This document shows, in pieces, positions 16,729-21,696 of a stretch of 21,696 bases of DNA. A program made the position numbers and the translations under genes. Numbering within the stretch: position 1 is the stretch's first letter; each line of letters starts with the position of its first letter. The stretch comes from an uncultured Collinsella sp. (lineage in GTDB: Bacteria > Actinomycetota > Coriobacteriia > Coriobacteriales > Coriobacteriaceae), in NCBI GenBank assembly GCA_900540905.1, contig UQHR01000037.1, positions 1 through 21,696 of the forward strand, given 5' to 3'. Below the pieces are notes generated by a model. That model was not told the DNA's origin. It searched no databases and was given only the letters and a program-made list of their open reading frames with translations.

Positions 16729-16829
16729 GATTAAATAATCATTATGCATAGAAAGTCATAATTATCATTTCGTAAACATTTCGATGAAATTAACGCCATG
16801 AGGCATGCTTGCGGTTACAATACCGCGAG
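16729..16829 (+). promoter_or_regulatory. A/T-rich carA upstream region with two dyads
   Basis: In contrast to its surroundings, 16729-16795 is A/T-rich and contains an imperfect dyad around ATTATG...CATAAT (16752-16762 area), as expected for promoter and operator DNA. Further on, CTTGCGGT (16808-16815) pairs with ACCGCGAG (16822-16829) around TACAAT, a possible -10 box. No good -35 box matches it, so the promoter position is uncertain. Arginine or pyrimidine repressor sites would be sensible here, but I cannot match a consensus. Confidence 0.35.
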
Positions 16830-16850
16830 GCCTAACTACACACCTTTAAG

Positions 16851-16875
16851 CCGGTCCTGTGAGACCGGGAAGGAG
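16851..16875 (+). promoter_or_regulatory. PyrR-type RNA hairpin overlapping the carA translation start region
   Basis: CCGGTC (16851-16856) pairs with GACCGG (16863-16868) around loop CTGTGA. The top of the hairpin reads TCCTGTGAGA, which fits the known PyrR recognition loop UCCNGNGAGR. The ribosome binding site AAGGAG (16870-16875) starts two bases after the stem, and the carA ATG is at 16880. No terminator/antiterminator pair is seen. This matches PyrR-dependent translational repression as described for mycobacteria, where UMP-bound PyrR stabilises the hairpin and hides the ribosome binding site. Confidence 0.7.
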
Positions 16876-16879
16876 AATT

Positions 16880-18325
16880 ATGGCGAACAACCATACCGCG
16901 GGCGCTGCCGCCCGCACCTTCGCGCCCAGCGAGCTTTGCCAGCGTATGCTGGCCAAAACCAGCAAGGGCACCTGCGGTCCCTGCATCCTGTATCTTGAGG
17001 ATGGGACCATTTTTTATGGACGTGCATGCGGCGCCGAGGGCACCGCGACCGGCGAAGTCTGCTTCAACACCTCGCTCGAGGGCTACTTTGAGGTCATGAC
17101 CGACCCGAGTTATGCCGGCCAAATCGTAACCATGACCTATCCGCAGATCGGCAACTACGGCATCGACGAGACCGACGTTCAGTCGGCCTTCCCCGGCGAT
17201 ACCGCTCGCCCCGCGAGTGCTCCGGCCATGCGCGGCATGATCGTGCGCGACATGTGCGCCACGCCTTCTAACTGGCGCTCGGCCGTCAGCGTGCCGGAGT
17301 ATCTGCGTGCCCACGGTATCGTTGCCATCGAGGGCGTCGACACTCGTGCCTTGGTGCGCCACCTGCGCGACAACGGTTCCAAGATGGGCATCATCTCGAC
17401 CGAGATCTTCGACGTCGACGAGCTTGCCGAGCGTCTGGCCGCAGCGCCGACGCTGGTGGGCGAGAACCTGGTCAAGACCGTGAGCTGCCCTGAGCCCCAC
17501 GCTTTTGCCGCGTGCGACCTGCCCGCTACGCATGACTTTGCGCTTGCCCCTGCCGCTCCTGCCCGCCACAACGTGGTCGCCTACGACTGCGGCGTCAAAC
17601 GCGGCATCCTGGAGGGCCTGGTCCGTGTCGGCTGCGACCTTACCGTCGTGCCGTGGGATACGCCCGCGAGTAAGGTACTCGACAAGAATCCCGACGGCGT
17701 CTTTTTATCCAACGGCCCCGGCGACCCCGATGCCGTGGTAGAGACCTACGAGCAGGTGCAGCAGCTGATCGGCAAGGTGCCGGTCTTTGGCATTTGCCTG
17801 GGTCACCAGATGATCAGCCTGGCCTGCGGCGCCCAGATGGAAAAGCTTAAGTTCGGTCACCGCGGTGGCAACCAGCCGGTTATGAACCTGGTGAGCCGCC
17901 GCGTGGAGATTACCGCGCAAAACCACGGCTTTGGCCTGCTGTTCCCCAGCCTGGGCAAGCTGATTCCCGAGCTCTCTGGCGGCGAGACCGAGCATGCGGC
18001 CGACGGCGATCTGCGCGCCTGGGTGCGCCGCGGCATCGCGCCGGTCGTGATGAACGAGCGCTTCGGCCGCATTCGCCTGACGCATGTGAACCTCAACGAC
18101 GGCACCGCCGAGGGCATCCAGCTGCTCGACGCCCCGTGCTTCTCGGTCCAGTACCACCCCGAGGCCTCGCCCGGCCCCACCGATGCCCACTACCTCTTTA
18201 CCGCCTTTACGCGACTCATGGACGGCGAGGAGAACTACCTGGACATCGACACCGCGAAGGACCGCCTGCAGGGGTGGAACTTTGCTGAGTCCGAGACTGC
18301 CGCGACCGAGACCGAGGAGAACTAA
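16880..18325 (+). CDS. carA: Carbamoyl phosphate synthase small (glutaminase) subunit, extended
   Basis: CarA hydrolyses glutamine and passes ammonia to CarB. The 481-residue protein has the N-terminal CPSase domain (GEVCFNTSLEGYFEVMTDPSY, 58-78) and the class I glutamine amidotransferase domain with catalytic Cys306 in GICLGHQ and His426/Glu428 in YHPEAS. The family is usually about 360-385 residues. The excess comes from about 25 N-terminal residues, small loops, a roughly 35-residue insertion between QNHGF (347-351) and THVNLNDGT (401-409), and an acidic C-terminal tail (about 450-481). ATG 16880 follows GGGAAGGAG. A PyrR-type hairpin precedes it and carB follows after one base. Confidence 0.97.
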   Translation: MANNHTAGAAARTFAPSELCQRMLAKTSKGTCGPCILYLEDGTIFYGRACGAEGTATGEVCFNTSLEGYFEVMTDPSYAGQIVTMTYPQIGNYGIDETDVQSAFPGDTARPASAPAMRGMIVRDMCATPSNWRSAVSVPEYLRAHGIVAIEGVDTRALVRHLRDNGSKMGIISTEIFDVDELAERLAAAPTLVGENLVKTVSCPEPHAFAACDLPATHDFALAPAAPARHNVVAYDCGVKRGILEGLVRVGCDLTVVPWDTPASKVLDKNPDGVFLSNGPGDPDAVVETYEQVQQLIGKVPVFGICLGHQMISLACGAQMEKLKFGHRGGNQPVMNLVSRRVEITAQNHGFGLLFPSLGKLIPELSGGETEHAADGDLRAWVRRGIAPVVMNERFGRIRLTHVNLNDGTAEGIQLLDAPCFSVQYHPEASPGPTDAHYLFTAFTRLMDGEENYLDIDTAKDRLQGWNFAESETAATETEEN

Positions 18326-18326
18326 C

Positions 18327-21641
<3,315 letters not shown>

Positions 21642-21696
21642 TTGACCTGGCCGGCCGGGGCGGCAGCCGGACCACTTTTCCCCGCAGCCGTCACGC
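21642..21696 (+). other. Downstream of carB, window edge
   Basis: These 55 G/C-rich bases hold a possible weak stem (CCGGC/GCCGG) followed by ACCACTTTT, which might be the start of a carAB terminator. No coding start is evident. Confidence 0.25.

Overview
The window is chromosomal DNA from a high-GC Gram-positive bacterium. It is most likely an actinobacterium of class Coriobacteriia, and probably Collinsella or a close relative. This assignment is an inference from remembered protein families, strong G/C preference at third codon positions, the gene order rpsF-ssb-rpsR-rplI-dnaB-purA, a zinc-type S18 and near-consensus sigma70-type promoters. No database search was possible.

Layout. Positions 1-502 hold a small tRNA cluster: tRNA-Ile(GAT), tRNA-Ala(TGC) and a second, identical tRNA-Ile(GAT). 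It has a good promoter in front, a strong hairpin after the first tRNA and a terminator at the end. Positions 618-1988 hold a DUF151 bifunctional-nuclease-like protein and two unrecognised small proteins, one with two likely membrane segments. typA/bipA follows at 2106-3944 with its own terminator. On the minus strand, 4073-6014 carries a TRIC/UPF0126 membrane protein and then an exported bactofilin-like protein with a membrane C-terminus. A perfect inverted repeat lies just before the latter's ribosome binding site. Positions 6146-6215 form a long unexplained inverted repeat. Two minus-strand tRNA-Ser genes (CGA, GGA), each with a terminator hairpin, occupy 6249-6560.

Positions 6911-8757 are a compact ribosomal protein/single-strand binding operon (rpsF, ssb, rpsR, rplI) with a clear promoter, a leader hairpin and a strong terminator. 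The replicative helicase dnaB, purA and purD follow, then an ADP-ribose-pyrophosphatase-like NUDIX hydrolase, a half-size ABC exporter and an unrecognised single-span membrane protein. The last quarter is carA-carB. Just before the carA ribosome binding site sits a hairpin that matches the PyrR RNA recognition motif, so carAB is probably repressed at translation when uridine nucleotides are plentiful.

How it fits together. Most of the window is housekeeping: tRNAs and ribosomal proteins, a ribosome-associated GTPase, replication (SSB, DnaB), purine synthesis (PurA, PurD) and carbamoyl phosphate supply for pyrimidines and arginine (CarAB). I see no phage, transposase, CRISPR or defence genes. 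The points most worth a second look are the PyrR-type leader of carA, the inverted repeat at 6146-6215, the putative operator at 5232-5254, the exported bactofilin-membrane fusion, terminator-like hairpins placed between consecutive tRNA genes, and unusual extensions in CarA and L9.
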